Assembly: GCA_025451845.1 (NCBI GenBank)
Contig: JANWJS010000039.1
Span: forward strand, 23,461-87,460
Direction of reading: 5' to 3'
Length of the DNA: 64,000 bases
DNA from: Steroidobacteraceae bacterium
GTDB taxonomy: Bacteria > Pseudomonadota > Gammaproteobacteria > Steroidobacterales > Steroidobacteraceae
A program made the position numbers and the translations under genes. Of the stretch, positions 1 through 10,673 are shown in pieces; the first letter of the stretch is position 1; the number at the start of each line of letters is the position of its first letter. Under the pieces are notes generated by a model. The model did not search any database. It was not told where the DNA came from and worked only from the letters and a program-made list of their open reading frames with translations.

Positions 1-562
1 GTCCGTCGTTCGTGCAGACACGCATCCGTGTCAGCACGTTGATGGCGAAGCGCAGGCGATCCGTACCCTCCAGATCGGCGCGCCAGTGGTGCGGCTCGTC
101 ACCGTACATGTGATCGAAGAGAAGGCGCGGATTGTCACGCAACACGGATTCGACCTCGCGCGCGAGTGCCAGTGTCATCTCCACCGTCCATTGCGGCACG
201 ACGCCAGCATGCACCATCAGGTCTCCCGCTTCGAAATGTGCGAGGGGGCGGGTAGCGAGCCACTCCAGCAGGGGATCGCGGTCCGGTGCCCGCAGGATCT
301 CATCCAGTGTGTCGGAGCGGCGGGCCGGGCGGCAGCCACACGCGACCGCAAGGAGATGCAGGTCATGGTTGCCGAGGACCACGACCGCGTTGTCTCCCAG
401 CGCACGAACGAAGCGCAACGCTTCGAGTGACTGTGGGCCGCGATTCACCAGATCGCCGACGAACCACAGCCGGTCCCGATCGGCGGAGAATCCTATCCGC
501 GCGAGGAGTGCCCGCAGCTCGTCACAGCAGCCCTGGATGTCGCCTATGGCATGCCGGCTCAC
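1..562 (-). CDS. apaH: Bis(5'-nucleosyl)-tetraphosphatase, symmetrical (ApaH), 3' part outside the window
   Basis: The product hydrolyses diadenosine tetraphosphate to two ADP in the cytoplasm. The visible 187 residues match the N-terminal two thirds of ApaH, usually about 275 aa. Metallophosphatase motifs are seen in order: [26 protein letters not shown] and [10 protein letters not shown], then MYGDEPHHW and TRMRVC. The window edge cuts the rest. The start is a GTG at 562 whose GTGA overlaps the apaG stop, so the two genes are translationally coupled; the nearby ATG at 552 runs straight into a stop and is ruled out. The first metal-site His appears as Gln (GDIQG), which also occurs in other ApaH proteins as I recall. 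The family assignment is secure. Confidence 0.95.
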   Translation of the reverse strand, partial: MSRHAIGDIQGCCDELRALLARIGFSADRDRLWFVGDLVNRGPQSLEALRFVRALGDNAVVVLGNHDLHLLAVACGCRPARRSDTLDEILRAPDRDPLLEWLATRPLAHFEAGDLMVHAGVVPQWTVEMTLALAREVESVLRDNPRLLFDHMYGDEPHHWRADLEGTDRLRFAINVLTRMRVCTNDG

Positions 563-939
563 TGCAGGATACCGGGGATCGCCAGCCGGAAGGGCGCGAT
601 GGGCGCATCGAAGCGCTGCCCCTCGGTGTCCACCATCTGGTAGCTGCCCTCCATGGTGCCGACGGGCGTCTCGAGGACGGCGCCGCTCGAGTACCGAAAG
701 CCCTGCCCCGGCTCCAGGTGCGGCTGCTCGCCGACGACGCCTTCGCCCCGGACTTCCTTCACCCTGCCGTTGGCGTCGGTGATGATCCAGTGCCGGGTCA
801 GGAGCTTGGCGGCGCGCTGGCCTTCGTTGCGGATGGTGATCGTGTACGAGAAGACGTATCGCTGCTCGCCGGGGCTCGACTGCTCATCGAGGTAGCTGGT
901 GGCGACCTCGACGCGGATCTTGTGCGGCTCCTGGCTCAT
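559..939 (-). CDS. apaG: ApaG domain protein (Co2+/Mg2+ efflux protein ApaG)
   Basis: This is a 126-residue ApaG protein with an immunoglobulin-like beta-sandwich, the usual length for the family. Diagnostic stretches are [34 protein letters not shown] and the C-terminal [13 protein letters not shown]. Its molecular role is not settled; links to magnesium/cobalt homeostasis and pyrophosphate binding have been described. It lies between the usp gene (11 bp upstream) and apaH, whose GTG overlaps its TGA by four bases. The rsmA-apaG-apaH order is typical of gammaproteobacteria, here interrupted by a usp gene. Confidence 0.95.
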   Translation of the reverse strand: MSQEPHKIRVEVATSYLDEQSSPGEQRYVFSYTITIRNEGQRAAKLLTRHWIITDANGRVKEVRGEGVVGEQPHLEPGQGFRYSSGAVLETPVGTMEGSYQMVDTEGQRFDAPIAPFRLAIPGILQ

Positions 940-950
940 GCGGCGGGATT

Positions 951-1403
951 CTACCCGGCGGCGGCTTTGCCGACCCGCACCGCGAGAACGTCGCAGGGCG
1001 CTGCATGGAGGACGGTGTCCTCCGTGAAGTTCACCAGAATCGAAAGGCCGTGACGCTCGCGGCTCCCGAGTATGATGAGGTCGCTCTGGCGCTCGCGCGC
1101 CACACGTACGACCTCCGCCTTGACATTGCCGGACTCGACGCGGTGCGGGGCATCGCGCAGGCCGAGCTCCTCCGCCAACGCGGTGAGACGCTGACGTGCG
1201 CGACCCAGCAATTCGTCCTCGATGCGGACCGCCGGCATGAGTGTCTCGCCCATCGGCTCTACCGGCATGAATTCCACGACGTGCAGCAGCTCGACCTCGG
1301 CGCCCAGCGTCGCCGCGAGATCGCGTGCGCGCCTGCCGATCTGCAGGCTGTCCTCGGTCAGGTCGACGACGAGCAGGATGCGACGGTACGGATACGTGGA
1401 CAT
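951..1403 (-). CDS. Universal stress protein, UspA family
   Basis: The product is a 150-residue single-domain universal stress protein. The N-terminal strand RRILLVVDL carries the usual Asp (residue 14). The C-terminal nucleotide loop reads GSRERHG (about residues 113-119), followed by [18 protein letters not shown], a reasonable fit to the G-2x-G-9x-G(S/T) ATP-binding motif. Such proteins act in the cytoplasm under starvation or membrane stress. The gene sits between rsmA and apaG, which are adjacent in many relatives, so it looks like a lineage-specific insertion into a conserved operon. A second Usp-like domain in this window is fused to the CysA-type ATPase at 21112-22896. Confidence 0.9.
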   Translation of the reverse strand: MSTYPYRRILLVVDLTEDSLQIGRRARDLAATLGAEVELLHVVEFMPVEPMGETLMPAVRIEDELLGRARQRLTALAEELGLRDAPHRVESGNVKAEVVRVARERQSDLIILGSRERHGLSILVNFTEDTVLHAAPCDVLAVRVGKAAAG

Positions 1404-1447
1404 AAGGCAGCCCTCGGCGAAGCAATAGAGCGCTTCAGCATCCTAAC

Positions 1448-2260
1448 TCAGGGCGCGCCGGACGGCAGCTTTACCGTGCCGGCAATGGCATTGAAGAGCG
1501 CAGGGGAGACGGTTTCCGGCCGGGTGGAGGGATCCACCCCGCAGCTTGCGATCTGCTCCGCGGTCGCCAGCCCACGGAGTGCGTTGCGGAGCGTCTTGCG
1601 GCGGTGGGCGAAAGCCGCGCGCACGACGGCAGGGAACGCGACACTCACGGTAAATGCCGGCTGGGGGCGAACTCTGAGGCGCGCGACGGCCGACCATACT
1701 CGCGGAGGTGGCTGGAACGCCCCGGGGCCGACATCGAACAGCCGGTCAACCTCTACCCACGGAGCGAGCATCACGGTCAGACGTCCATAAGCCGCATCGC
1801 CCGGATGTGCAGCCATGCGCGCGATCACCTCGCGCTGCAACATTACGTGCAGGTCAAGAATGTCACGGACGCTCTCGAGGAGGTGAAAGAGGAGCGGCGT
1901 GGAAATGTTGTAGGGAAGATTGCCGACGACGCGCAGCGCGCGACCGCGTTCCCTGGCGAGAGCGCTGAAATCGACGCGGAGCGCATCGTAGTTGTGCAGC
2001 CGGAAACGTAAGTCGACGCCCAGCTCCCCACCCAGCATGGCGGCGAGATCGCGGTCGATCTCGATCGCATCGAGCGAGGCGCAGTCGGATGCCAGCAGTC
2101 GGCGTGTGAGCGCCCCGCGGCCGGGGCCGATCTCGACCACGGCTTCGCCGGATGCGGGCGCGATCGCGCTCGCGATCCGCTCGATCACCGCCGGATCGTG
2201 CAGGAAGTGCTGCCCGAATCGCTTTCTGGGCCTGCTCTCAGGCCCCGCCTGGCGCTTCAC
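1448..2260 (-). CDS. rsmA: 16S rRNA (adenine1518-N6/adenine1519-N6)-dimethyltransferase RsmA (KsgA)
   Basis: This 270-residue enzyme dimethylates the two adjacent adenosines in the 3'-terminal helix of 16S rRNA using SAM, late in 30S assembly. The N-terminal signature RFGQHFLHD (residues 14-22), SAM motif I EIGPGRG (43-49) and catalytic motif IV NLPYNIS (114-120) are all intact, and the length is normal. Its ATG overlaps the pdxA stop by four bases (ATGA), implying coupled translation. The pdxA-rsmA-apaG-apaH order is the classical gammaproteobacterial one. Confidence 0.97.
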   Translation of the reverse strand: MKRQAGPESRPRKRFGQHFLHDPAVIERIASAIAPASGEAVVEIGPGRGALTRRLLASDCASLDAIEIDRDLAAMLGGELGVDLRFRLHNYDALRVDFSALARERGRALRVVGNLPYNISTPLLFHLLESVRDILDLHVMLQREVIARMAAHPGDAAYGRLTVMLAPWVEVDRLFDVGPGAFQPPPRVWSAVARLRVRPQPAFTVSVAFPAVVRAAFAHRRKTLRNALRGLATAEQIASCGVDPSTRPETVSPALFNAIAGTVKLPSGAP

Positions 2261-3234
2261 GCGGCGCGCGCCGCGAGTTGCACCGCGAGATCGAGCGCCA
2301 CCGCCATGCTTCCCGCGTCCGCCTGGCCAGTGCCCGCGAGATCCAGCGCCGTGCCATGGTCGACCGAAGTTCGCAGGATCGGCAGACCCAGCGTAACGTT
2401 CACGGCGCTCTCGAATCCGGTGTGCTTGATTACCGGCAGTCCCTGATCATGGTACATGGCGAGCACCACGTCGAAGTCGGCGTGCACGCGCGGAACGAAG
2501 ATCGTATCGGCGGGCAGGGGGCCGGTGATTCGCAGACCGCGCTCACGCATGCGTGCAATCGCGGGCGTGATCACACGAATCTCCTCGTCGCCAAGATGAC
2601 CGCCTTCGCCGGCGTGGGGATTGAGGCCGCAAACGCCGATCCGCGGGCGGCCGGCGCCCCACCAGCGGGCCAGGTCGCGATCGAGGATCTCCAGCACCTC
2701 GCAAAGCGAGTCGGTCGTGATCGCGGCGCTCACGCGTGCCAACGGCAAGTGCGTCGTGGCCAGCGCAACCCGTAAAGAAGCCGTCGCCAACATCATTACC
2801 GGACGCGGAGCGTGAGTGCGGTTGGCGAAGAACTCCGTGTGGCCCGTGAAGGGAATGCCGGCGTCGTTGATCGCGCCTTTGTGAACAGGCGCGGTGACGA
2901 TCGCGGCGAATTCGCCGCCGAGGGCGCCGTCGCAAGCGCGCTCCAGCAGGTGCACCACGTACCGGCTATTGCGAGCGTCGAGTCGGCCAGCAACAGCCGG
3001 CGCCTGCAGCGCATGATGCTCCACTGTCAGACTTCCCGGCGCGTGGCGATGGGATGTCCCGTCGTACGGCCGCAATTCGATCTTCATCCCGAGCACGCGC
3101 GCGCGCTCGGCGAGCATTTCCCGGTCACCCAGGCAGACCAGATCGCAGTCGAGGTGCCGCGCCGCGATGGCGAGACACACATCGGGGCCGATGCCTGCCG
3201 GCTCCCCCGAGGTGAGCACAATGCGCGGTAGCAC
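2257..3234 (-). CDS. pdxA: 4-hydroxythreonine-4-phosphate dehydrogenase PdxA
   Basis: The enzyme performs the NAD-dependent oxidation and decarboxylation of 4-phosphohydroxy-threonine in the DXP-dependent pyridoxal phosphate pathway. The 325 residues begin with the family motif TSGEPAGIGPD. VTAPVHKGAINDAGIPFTGH, NPHAGEGGHLGDEE and MYHDQGLPVIK hold the substrate- and metal-binding His and Asp residues. The length equals that of E. coli PdxA. It lies 23 bp downstream of surA and overlaps rsmA by four bases. Confidence 0.97.
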   Translation of the reverse strand: MLPRIVLTSGEPAGIGPDVCLAIAARHLDCDLVCLGDREMLAERARVLGMKIELRPYDGTSHRHAPGSLTVEHHALQAPAVAGRLDARNSRYVVHLLERACDGALGGEFAAIVTAPVHKGAINDAGIPFTGHTEFFANRTHAPRPVMMLATASLRVALATTHLPLARVSAAITTDSLCEVLEILDRDLARWWGAGRPRIGVCGLNPHAGEGGHLGDEEIRVITPAIARMRERGLRITGPLPADTIFVPRVHADFDVVLAMYHDQGLPVIKHTGFESAVNVTLGLPILRTSVDHGTALDLAGTGQADAGSMAVALDLAVQLAARAA

Positions 3235-3257
3235 GGCGGGGTCGGCGGCCGGGCCGG

Positions 3258-4592
3258 TCAGCCGGTCATGACCTTCACGTAGGCATCATCGCGCAGGTGC
3301 TGCAGCCAGAGCTCCGTCTCCTCGTCGGCCTTGCTCGCGCGGATCGCCTCCATGGCATTCAGCCGCTTGAACTCCTGCGTCTCATCGTGGTTGCGGCGTC
3401 CCATGAGCTGCGCGATGTGCCAGCCATATCGCGTCTTGAACGGCTCGCTGATCTCGCCCACCTTCAGCTTCGCGACCGTTGCGGAGAAAGTGGGATCGAA
3501 GACGCCGGGGCTCTGCCAGCCAAGGTCGCCGCCGCTCTGCGCGGAGCCGACATCCTGCGAGGCGGCGGAGGCGGCGACCGCGAAGCTCTCACCCTTCACG
3601 ATCTGCTGCCGGATCTGCTCCAGCCGCTGCCGCACGGTGGCATCGTCCTGCAGCGCGCTGGTCTTGAGGAGGATGTGACGCACATCGATCTGCTCGACGA
3701 TCTCCTTCTTCTCCTGGCTGCGCACCTGGTTGAGCTTTACGATGTGAATTCCGGTCGGGGTGCGCAGCGGTGCGCCGACCTGACCGGGCTTGAGACCCAG
3801 GATGAGCTGGGTGAGAAACGTCGGCAGCTCCGAGCCCTGCCGCCAGCCGAGAGAGCCGCCTTCCAGGGCATCCTCGCTGTTGGAGTACGCCACGGCGAGC
3901 TTGCCGAAATCCTCACCCTTGCTGGCGCGCTGGTAGACGTCCTGGGCTTTCTGCTGCGCGTCAGCGATCTGTGCCGGTGTCGCATTGGGCGGCACGGCGA
4001 TCAGGATGTGCGAGACGTTGTATTCCTCGTTGGCCGCGGGATGCTTGGTCTGCTTCGCAAGGAACTGGTCGACCTCGCGGGGTGTGACCACGATGCGCTG
4101 CAGCACGTCGCGCTGGCGCAGGAGTCCGAGCGTAAGCTGCTGCCGCATCTGCTCGCGGTAACTGGCATAGTCGATCCCCTGCTGCGAGAGCACGGTCGGC
4201 AGGTCGGAGAAGGGGATGTTGTTGCGCTTGGCCACGTCCTCCAGAGCCGCGTTCAGCTGGTCCTCGGAGATCGAGATGCCGTCGTGACCCGCCTGCTGCA
4301 GCTGGATGCGCTCCAGGATCAGTCGGTCGAGCACCTGCTTGCGCAGGACGCTGTCCGGCGGCATTGCCGTGTTCTGCGCCTGCAGGCGAGCCGTGACCTC
4401 CTTCATCTGCGCATCGACCTCGCTCTCCATCACCACTCCGGTGTCGACGACGGCGGCGATACGGTCGAGGAGGGTGCCCTGGGTGGAGAGGTCCCGGGTC
4501 TGTGCCAAGGCCAGGCCCTGGAAGGCCAAGGGGAAAACAAGGGTGCCCAGAATCAATACCAATAGCCGCCGCATGCGCGTTCTCGTCCTCAT
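3258..4592 (-). CDS. surA: Periplasmic chaperone / peptidyl-prolyl isomerase SurA
   Basis: SurA escorts unfolded outer-membrane proteins across the periplasm to the BAM complex. The 444-residue product has a Sec signal peptide ending LALAQ (cleavage near residue 30). An N-terminal chaperone region follows, with DRIAAVVDTGVVMESEVD and the family-typical LVLDRLILE-like stretch, then two parvulin domains (roughly 190-290 and 300-400, for example NVSHILIAVP and DVRHILLK). The start was set at 4592 because its ATGA overlaps the lptD stop, although the frame stays open for 77 codons further upstream. The lptD-surA-pdxA order is conserved and fits a shared job in outer-membrane assembly. Confidence 0.96.
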   Translation of the reverse strand: MRTRTRMRRLLVLILGTLVFPLAFQGLALAQTRDLSTQGTLLDRIAAVVDTGVVMESEVDAQMKEVTARLQAQNTAMPPDSVLRKQVLDRLILERIQLQQAGHDGISISEDQLNAALEDVAKRNNIPFSDLPTVLSQQGIDYASYREQMRQQLTLGLLRQRDVLQRIVVTPREVDQFLAKQTKHPAANEEYNVSHILIAVPPNATPAQIADAQQKAQDVYQRASKGEDFGKLAVAYSNSEDALEGGSLGWRQGSELPTFLTQLILGLKPGQVGAPLRTPTGIHIVKLNQVRSQEKKEIVEQIDVRHILLKTSALQDDATVRQRLEQIRQQIVKGESFAVAASAASQDVGSAQSGGDLGWQSPGVFDPTFSATVAKLKVGEISEPFKTRYGWHIAQLMGRRNHDETQEFKRLNAMEAIRASKADEETELWLQHLRDDAYVKVMTG

Positions 4593-6976
4593 TGGGCCGG
4601 CCCCTCGGTGGACCGGAAAAATGCTTGGGGATTCGCTTCCGCCGGAGTGTAGCCGGGAATGGCGTCGATGAGAGAGGCGTCCGACGCCGATCCGACACTT
4701 GCGAGCCCAGTGAGTTCCAGCTGCAGCCAGACACCCGTGTCCTGGGGCCCCGTGCGGGCCGTGCTGGTCGTGGGACGTGCGCCGACGTAGCGGCGCGCGC
4801 CCAGGCGCAGGCTCCAGCAGCACGAGCGGTACTCGAACCCGGCGAATCGCTCCAATGCCTCATGGTCCGCCAGCGAGTACACGCCGCGCGCGAAAACGCT
4901 CCAGGAGCGGCCGATCGGCCAGGCCGCGGACAATTCCAGTTGCTCGACGTTGCAGCTCGGCGTCACCGGGCTACCGCAGATGATGGGCGTCTGGCCCGGC
5001 TGCGTGCTCGCCAGCGCCGCTTCCTCGTAGATGCCGCGCTCGAAGCGGTAGCCCAGATTGACGACCCGATCGGAGGCTGGACGGTACTGCACTTCGACCA
5101 GCGCGCGTTGCGTTTGCGCAGACTGCGGGTCCCACTGCACGCCGGCGTCCGCGCTCCAGTGCTGGAAGGCGGTGAGGGCGAGCTGTGCCACCAGGTCCGA
5201 GCGCCTGTCGGTGCGGGGAAGCTCCCCGGGAAGCGTGACCCGGGGATTCGTGAAGTAGAACTCCTGCCCGAAGGTGGCCGTCAGGTACTGCTGTCCGTCC
5301 AAGGCGTTCAAGAGCCTCGTCGTGACACCCGTGCTTACCTGATTGGCATCGCCCACGCGGTCGGCGCCGACATAGCGGTTGGTGCGGAACAGTTCCACCG
5401 CATCGAGGTCGGGCACCGCGGTGTCGAAGACCGGCAGTCGGCTCTGGTCGCGATAAGGCACGTAGAGATACATTACCCGCGGCTCGACGGTAATGGTGCG
5501 CTGGCCGTGTGAGCCGGCGGCCCGCTCGAGCTGCAGCCCGGTGTCCACGCTGGCGATGGGCAGCGTCCTCGAGGGCGAGCCCGGCTGCCCCGGGGTGGTG
5601 TCTGACAGCTGATATTGCGTCGCGCGGTAAGCGACCGAGGGGCGGAAGAAGTATCCCGGCCCCACAATGTTGAGAGAGGTCGTCGGATAGAGGTCGAGCC
5701 GCCACCCGGTGACCCCCGTGGAGCGGCGGAAGTCGACCACCTCCGAGTCGAAACCGTAGCGCACCACATCACCGGGTCCCCAGCCGTAGTCGGCGCTGAC
5801 CGTGAGGTCGGGGACTCGCGCATATGGCCGGTTCTCGAGCAGCAGCGTGTTGTCGATCGTCTGGTACTGCTCCGCCATGCCCTCGATATCCCAGTGCAGA
5901 TCGCGATATGACAGCACCGCGCGCCGGTCGAGGAAGGGGGTGCTCGTGCCCTCCGGTCCGGTCTCGAAGTCCTCGAAATACTGCGTGTCACTGACATTCT
6001 CCCCCGCCAGCGTCAGCCGGAAGTCGTCAGGCAGCTCCGTGATGTTGACGAGCTTCACCCGGCTGCGGCTGGAGTGAAACGCGACATCATCCGGCAGATA
6101 GTCCCAAGTGAGCTCGCCGCTCTGTTTGCTCGTGAGGTAGCGGAAATCGCCGCCAACGTCGGGGCCACGGTTGGTGTACTCCGTCGGCTCGAGAGTCAGA
6201 TCGATGTTGGGCTCGATGTTGAAGTAATAGGGTAGGGCGATCTCCGCTCCGCCGCGCGAGGTGTTGCCCAACGTCGGGAAGAGAAAGCCGCTCTTACGCT
6301 GATCGCCGAGCGGAAACGATACCCAGGGAAGATAGAGGATGGGCACCCCTTTGAAATCGATGCGCGCACCGCGGCCCGTGCCGACCCGCTCGTGAGTATC
6401 GAGACTGATGCGGGTCGCACGCAGCACCCAGGATTGGTCATTCACCGGACAGGTGGTGAACGTGACGTGCTCGAGGCGGATGAGTCCCCGCGGGCTGAGC
6501 TGCATCTCCTTCGCGGCGCCGCGTGCCGAGCGCTGCACCAGGCTGAAGGTCGCCGACTGGAACTGCGCGCCTTCGGTCGGCGAGTAGCTGCCGCCCGAGC
6601 CCGTGACGTGCACCAGCGGGTCGGTGTAGTCGATGCCACCCTGGGTTCTGAGGGAGTTGTTTTTCTGATTGTACTGGACCTGCTTCGCCCTGATCGTGCG
6701 GGCTCCCTGGCGCACGACCACGTGTCCCTTCAGAGTCAGCACGCCGTTCACGCCGACCATGCTGTCGCTATTGAGACTGACCGGGCCTCCGGTCGCAACG
6801 GATTTCTCCCGCCCGGCGGGCTGGCGGCCGTTCTTTCGTGGGGCGATCGACCCCGTCGGAGCCGCCATCGGCGTCGGGCTCGCCGCGGGAGTCGGCGGCG
6901 GCGGGTCCGCACGCACGAGCGGGACGAAGCCGCCGAACGACAGCAGGGCGGTCCAGAATGGGTTCCAACGAGGCAT
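4589..6976 (-). CDS. lptD: LPS-assembly protein LptD
   Basis: LptD is the outer-membrane beta-barrel that with LptE inserts lipopolysaccharide into the outer leaflet. The 795-residue product has a signal peptide (WTALLSFGGFVPLVRA, then DPPPP), an N-terminal LptA-like beta-jellyroll (about 60-200) and a long barrel with LPYYFNIEPNIDLTLEP and many short aromatic strands. The Cys pair in RSCCWSL matches the CC of E. coli LptD, and TTCPVNDQSW matches its Cys173. No Cys lies near the mature N-terminus, so a Cys31 equivalent seems absent. The start at 6976 is preferred because a TATAAT lies at 6992-6987 on this strand; an ATG at 6988 would fall inside that hexamer. Confidence 0.95.
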   Translation of the reverse strand: MPRWNPFWTALLSFGGFVPLVRADPPPPTPAASPTPMAAPTGSIAPRKNGRQPAGREKSVATGGPVSLNSDSMVGVNGVLTLKGHVVVRQGARTIRAKQVQYNQKNNSLRTQGGIDYTDPLVHVTGSGGSYSPTEGAQFQSATFSLVQRSARGAAKEMQLSPRGLIRLEHVTFTTCPVNDQSWVLRATRISLDTHERVGTGRGARIDFKGVPILYLPWVSFPLGDQRKSGFLFPTLGNTSRGGAEIALPYYFNIEPNIDLTLEPTEYTNRGPDVGGDFRYLTSKQSGELTWDYLPDDVAFHSSRSRVKLVNITELPDDFRLTLAGENVSDTQYFEDFETGPEGTSTPFLDRRAVLSYRDLHWDIEGMAEQYQTIDNTLLLENRPYARVPDLTVSADYGWGPGDVVRYGFDSEVVDFRRSTGVTGWRLDLYPTTSLNIVGPGYFFRPSVAYRATQYQLSDTTPGQPGSPSRTLPIASVDTGLQLERAAGSHGQRTITVEPRVMYLYVPYRDQSRLPVFDTAVPDLDAVELFRTNRYVGADRVGDANQVSTGVTTRLLNALDGQQYLTATFGQEFYFTNPRVTLPGELPRTDRRSDLVAQLALTAFQHWSADAGVQWDPQSAQTQRALVEVQYRPASDRVVNLGYRFERGIYEEAALASTQPGQTPIICGSPVTPSCNVEQLELSAAWPIGRSWSVFARGVYSLADHEALERFAGFEYRSCCWSLRLGARRYVGARPTTSTARTGPQDTGVWLQLELTGLASVGSASDASLIDAIPGYTPAEANPQAFFRSTEGPAQ

Positions 6977-6985
6977 GAGGGACGG

Positions 6986-6995
6986 CATTATAATG
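6986..6995. promoter_or_regulatory. Symmetric bidirectional -10 element between lptD and amgK
   Basis: The 10-bp palindrome CATTATAATG contains a perfect TATAAT on each strand: 6989-6994 on plus and 6992-6987 on minus. Expected start sites are about 7001 on plus, which is the A of the amgK ATG, and about 6980 on minus, four bases before the preferred lptD ATG. No good TTGACA-like -35 and no Shine-Dalgarno sequence is seen for either gene. Promoter function and leaderless transcripts are inferred. Confidence 0.6.
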
Positions 6996-7000
6996 GGCGA

Positions 7001-8745
<1,745 letters not shown>

Positions 8746-8798
8746 GGAGCGAGGCGAGGCTTTCGAGGAGGCCTTGCGCAGTGGCGTAAAATGGAGCC

Positions 8799-9869
8799 AT
8801 GGTCAGCCTCAAAGACATTCCCGTCGTCACCGACGGCGCTCCGGCGCGGCCGGAGACCCCGCGCAGTGGAGAAAAATACCTTACGTCTCAGGGTTTTACC
8901 GCAATCCGGGACGGTATCAAGGCTTCCGCAGGAGGAGCGGCCCTGCCGCTCGGTTCCGCCGGAGGCGCTGGCAAACCCTCGTGGCTTCGGGCCAAGGCGC
9001 CCTCGGGCGTGGGGTTTCAGGCGGTCAAGGGGATCGTCAAGGAGCACCGCCTCGCCACCGTGTGCGAGGAAGCCAAGTGCCCCAATATCGGGGAGTGCTG
9101 GAATGCCGGCACTGCCACGATCATGCTGATGGGCGCGGTGTGCACGCGTGCCTGCCGCTTCTGCTCCGTCGATACCGGCAACCCGCATGGCTGGCTGGAC
9201 GAGGATGAGCCCGAGAACGCCGCCCGCAGCGTCGAGCTGATGAAGCTCAAGTATGTCGTGCTCACTTCTGTCGACCGGGATGATCTGCCTGACGGCGGTG
9301 CCGGCCACTACGCCGCCTGTATCCGGGCGATCAAGCGCCGCAATCCCAACACCGCCGTGGAGGCGCTGACGCCGGATTTCCAGGGAGCGCACGGGGATGT
9401 CGCGACGGTCGTCGATTCCGGCCTGGAGGTTTTTGCCCAGAACATAGAGACGGTGCGCCGTCTGACACATCCCGTCAGAGATCCGCGCGCCGGCTACGAG
9501 CAAACGCTGCGTGTGCTCGCTCATGCGAAGCAACACAATCCGGCCGTGTTGACCAAGAGCAGCCTGATGCTCGGTCTGGGTGAGACAGAGGCGGAGATCG
9601 AGGAGACACTGACGGATCTGCGCGCGGCCGGTGTCGACATCGTGACTCTCGGCCAATACCTGCGCCCGACCGTCAATCACCTGCCCGTAGAGCGCTTCGT
9701 TACGCCGGCGCAGTTCGACCGGTACCGCGACAGCGCGCTGTCCAAGGGCTTTCTGGAGTGTGTCTCCGGGCCGCTGGTGCGCTCGAGCTATCGTGCGGAG
9801 CAGGCGCTGAACCGCAACAACGCCGGCCTGGACAACGCCCGCCTCGCGGCCGAGAAGAAGGCCATTTGA
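8799..9869 (+). CDS. lipA: Lipoyl synthase LipA
   Basis: LipA is a radical SAM enzyme that inserts two sulfur atoms into octanoyl groups on lipoyl domains. The 356-residue sequence has the auxiliary-cluster ligands C89, C94 and C100 in [12 protein letters not shown]. The radical SAM motif CTRACRFC supplies C115, C119 and C122, and the C-terminal RSSYRAEQ holds the Ser ligand of the auxiliary cluster. An N-terminal Gly/Ala-rich linker (about 40-60) makes it slightly longer than E. coli LipA (321 aa). lipB follows with a four-base overlap. Unlike in E. coli, ybeD is not adjacent; it lies at 27060. Confidence 0.97.
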   Translation: MVSLKDIPVVTDGAPARPETPRSGEKYLTSQGFTAIRDGIKASAGGAALPLGSAGGAGKPSWLRAKAPSGVGFQAVKGIVKEHRLATVCEEAKCPNIGECWNAGTATIMLMGAVCTRACRFCSVDTGNPHGWLDEDEPENAARSVELMKLKYVVLTSVDRDDLPDGGAGHYAACIRAIKRRNPNTAVEALTPDFQGAHGDVATVVDSGLEVFAQNIETVRRLTHPVRDPRAGYEQTLRVLAHAKQHNPAVLTKSSLMLGLGETEAEIEETLTDLRAAGVDIVTLGQYLRPTVNHLPVERFVTPAQFDRYRDSALSKGFLECVSGPLVRSSYRAEQALNRNNAGLDNARLAAEKKAI

Positions 9870-10594
9870 GCGTCGATTACAACCCCAGCGCGGCCATCTC
9901 GGCCAAGGCAGCCAACGCGGCCATTGCGACGGGCTCGCCCGTGGCGGATCAGGCGCGGCTGGCGCCGTCGCGTCCGATTCCTCCGCACTTGGTGCGCCAT
10001 CTCGGATTCGTGGAGTACGAGCCGACGTGGCGCGCCATGCAGCGCTTTACCGACGAGCGTGGCCCCGATACACCGGATGAGATTTGGTTTCTCGAGCATC
10101 CGCCGGTATTCACGCTTGGCATGAACGCAAGCCGCGATCACGTGCTCGCCCCGGGCGACATTCCTATCGTGCAGATCGACCGCGGGGGGCAGGTTACCTA
10201 CCATGGGCCCGGCCAGCTCGTGGTCTACCCGCTCGTGGATCTGCGGCGTGCGGGCTTGGGCGTGCGCGATATCGTCACAGCGCTCGAGCGCAGTGTCATC
10301 GATTACGCTGCGCAGCTCGGCATCGCTGCTGAATGCCGCAAGAGCGCGCCCGGCGTCTACGTGGCTGGCAGAAAGCTGGCGAGCGTAGGCATCCGGGTCC
10401 GCCGCGGTGCCAGCTACCACGGGCTGGCCCTGAACGTCAGCGTCGACCTCGAGCCATTCCACCGCATCAACCCCTGCGGCTACGCCGGCCTCGAGATGAC
10501 CCGGCTGGCCGACCTGAGCCCGCTCGATTCCGTGAGCGCCGCCGCCGACGGCGTGAAGCCGCACCTGCTGCGGCACCTGTACGGACGGGTATAA
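9866..10594 (+). CDS. lipB: Octanoyl-[acyl-carrier-protein]:protein N-octanoyltransferase LipB
   Basis: LipB transfers octanoate from acyl-carrier protein to lipoyl domains, making the substrate of LipA. Family motifs are [29 protein letters not shown], the Lys-containing [15 protein letters not shown] and the catalytic Cys in [12 protein letters not shown]. The homologous part begins at [17 protein letters not shown]. The frame is open back to a TTG at 9866 that overlaps the lipA stop (TTGA), giving 242 residues with an extra N-terminal segment of about 40. A later non-ATG start is possible, so the start is the uncertain part. The final TAA falls inside the predicted operator box for the next gene. 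Confidence 0.92.
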   Translation: MSVDYNPSAAISAKAANAAIATGSPVADQARLAPSRPIPPHLVRHLGFVEYEPTWRAMQRFTDERGPDTPDEIWFLEHPPVFTLGMNASRDHVLAPGDIPIVQIDRGGQVTYHGPGQLVVYPLVDLRRAGLGVRDIVTALERSVIDYAAQLGIAAECRKSAPGVYVAGRKLASVGIRVRRGASYHGLALNVSVDLEPFHRINPCGYAGLEMTRLADLSPLDSVSAAADGVKPHLLRHLYGRV

Positions 10595-10607
10595 CCGATC
10601 TGTCACC
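10590..10607 (+). promoter_or_regulatory. Candidate response-regulator box upstream of the sulfate-type binding protein gene
   Basis: In gene sense this reads TATAACC GATC TGTCACC, a 7-4-7 direct repeat with an 11-bp period. It matches 12 of the 14 positions of the pattern YGWCACC-N4-TGTCACY derived from the boxes at 14262, 14892 and 22954. The right half is perfect. GACTGACT at 10615-10622 lies in the same register as GACGGACT downstream of the other two redox-gene boxes. The box ends 67 bp before the ATG. Function is inferred. Confidence 0.45.
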
Positions 10608-10673
10608 GTCTGCCGACTGACTGCATAACTGCGCCTGTTCCAGCATTGCCCGCTATCCCTGATAGGAGTGGCA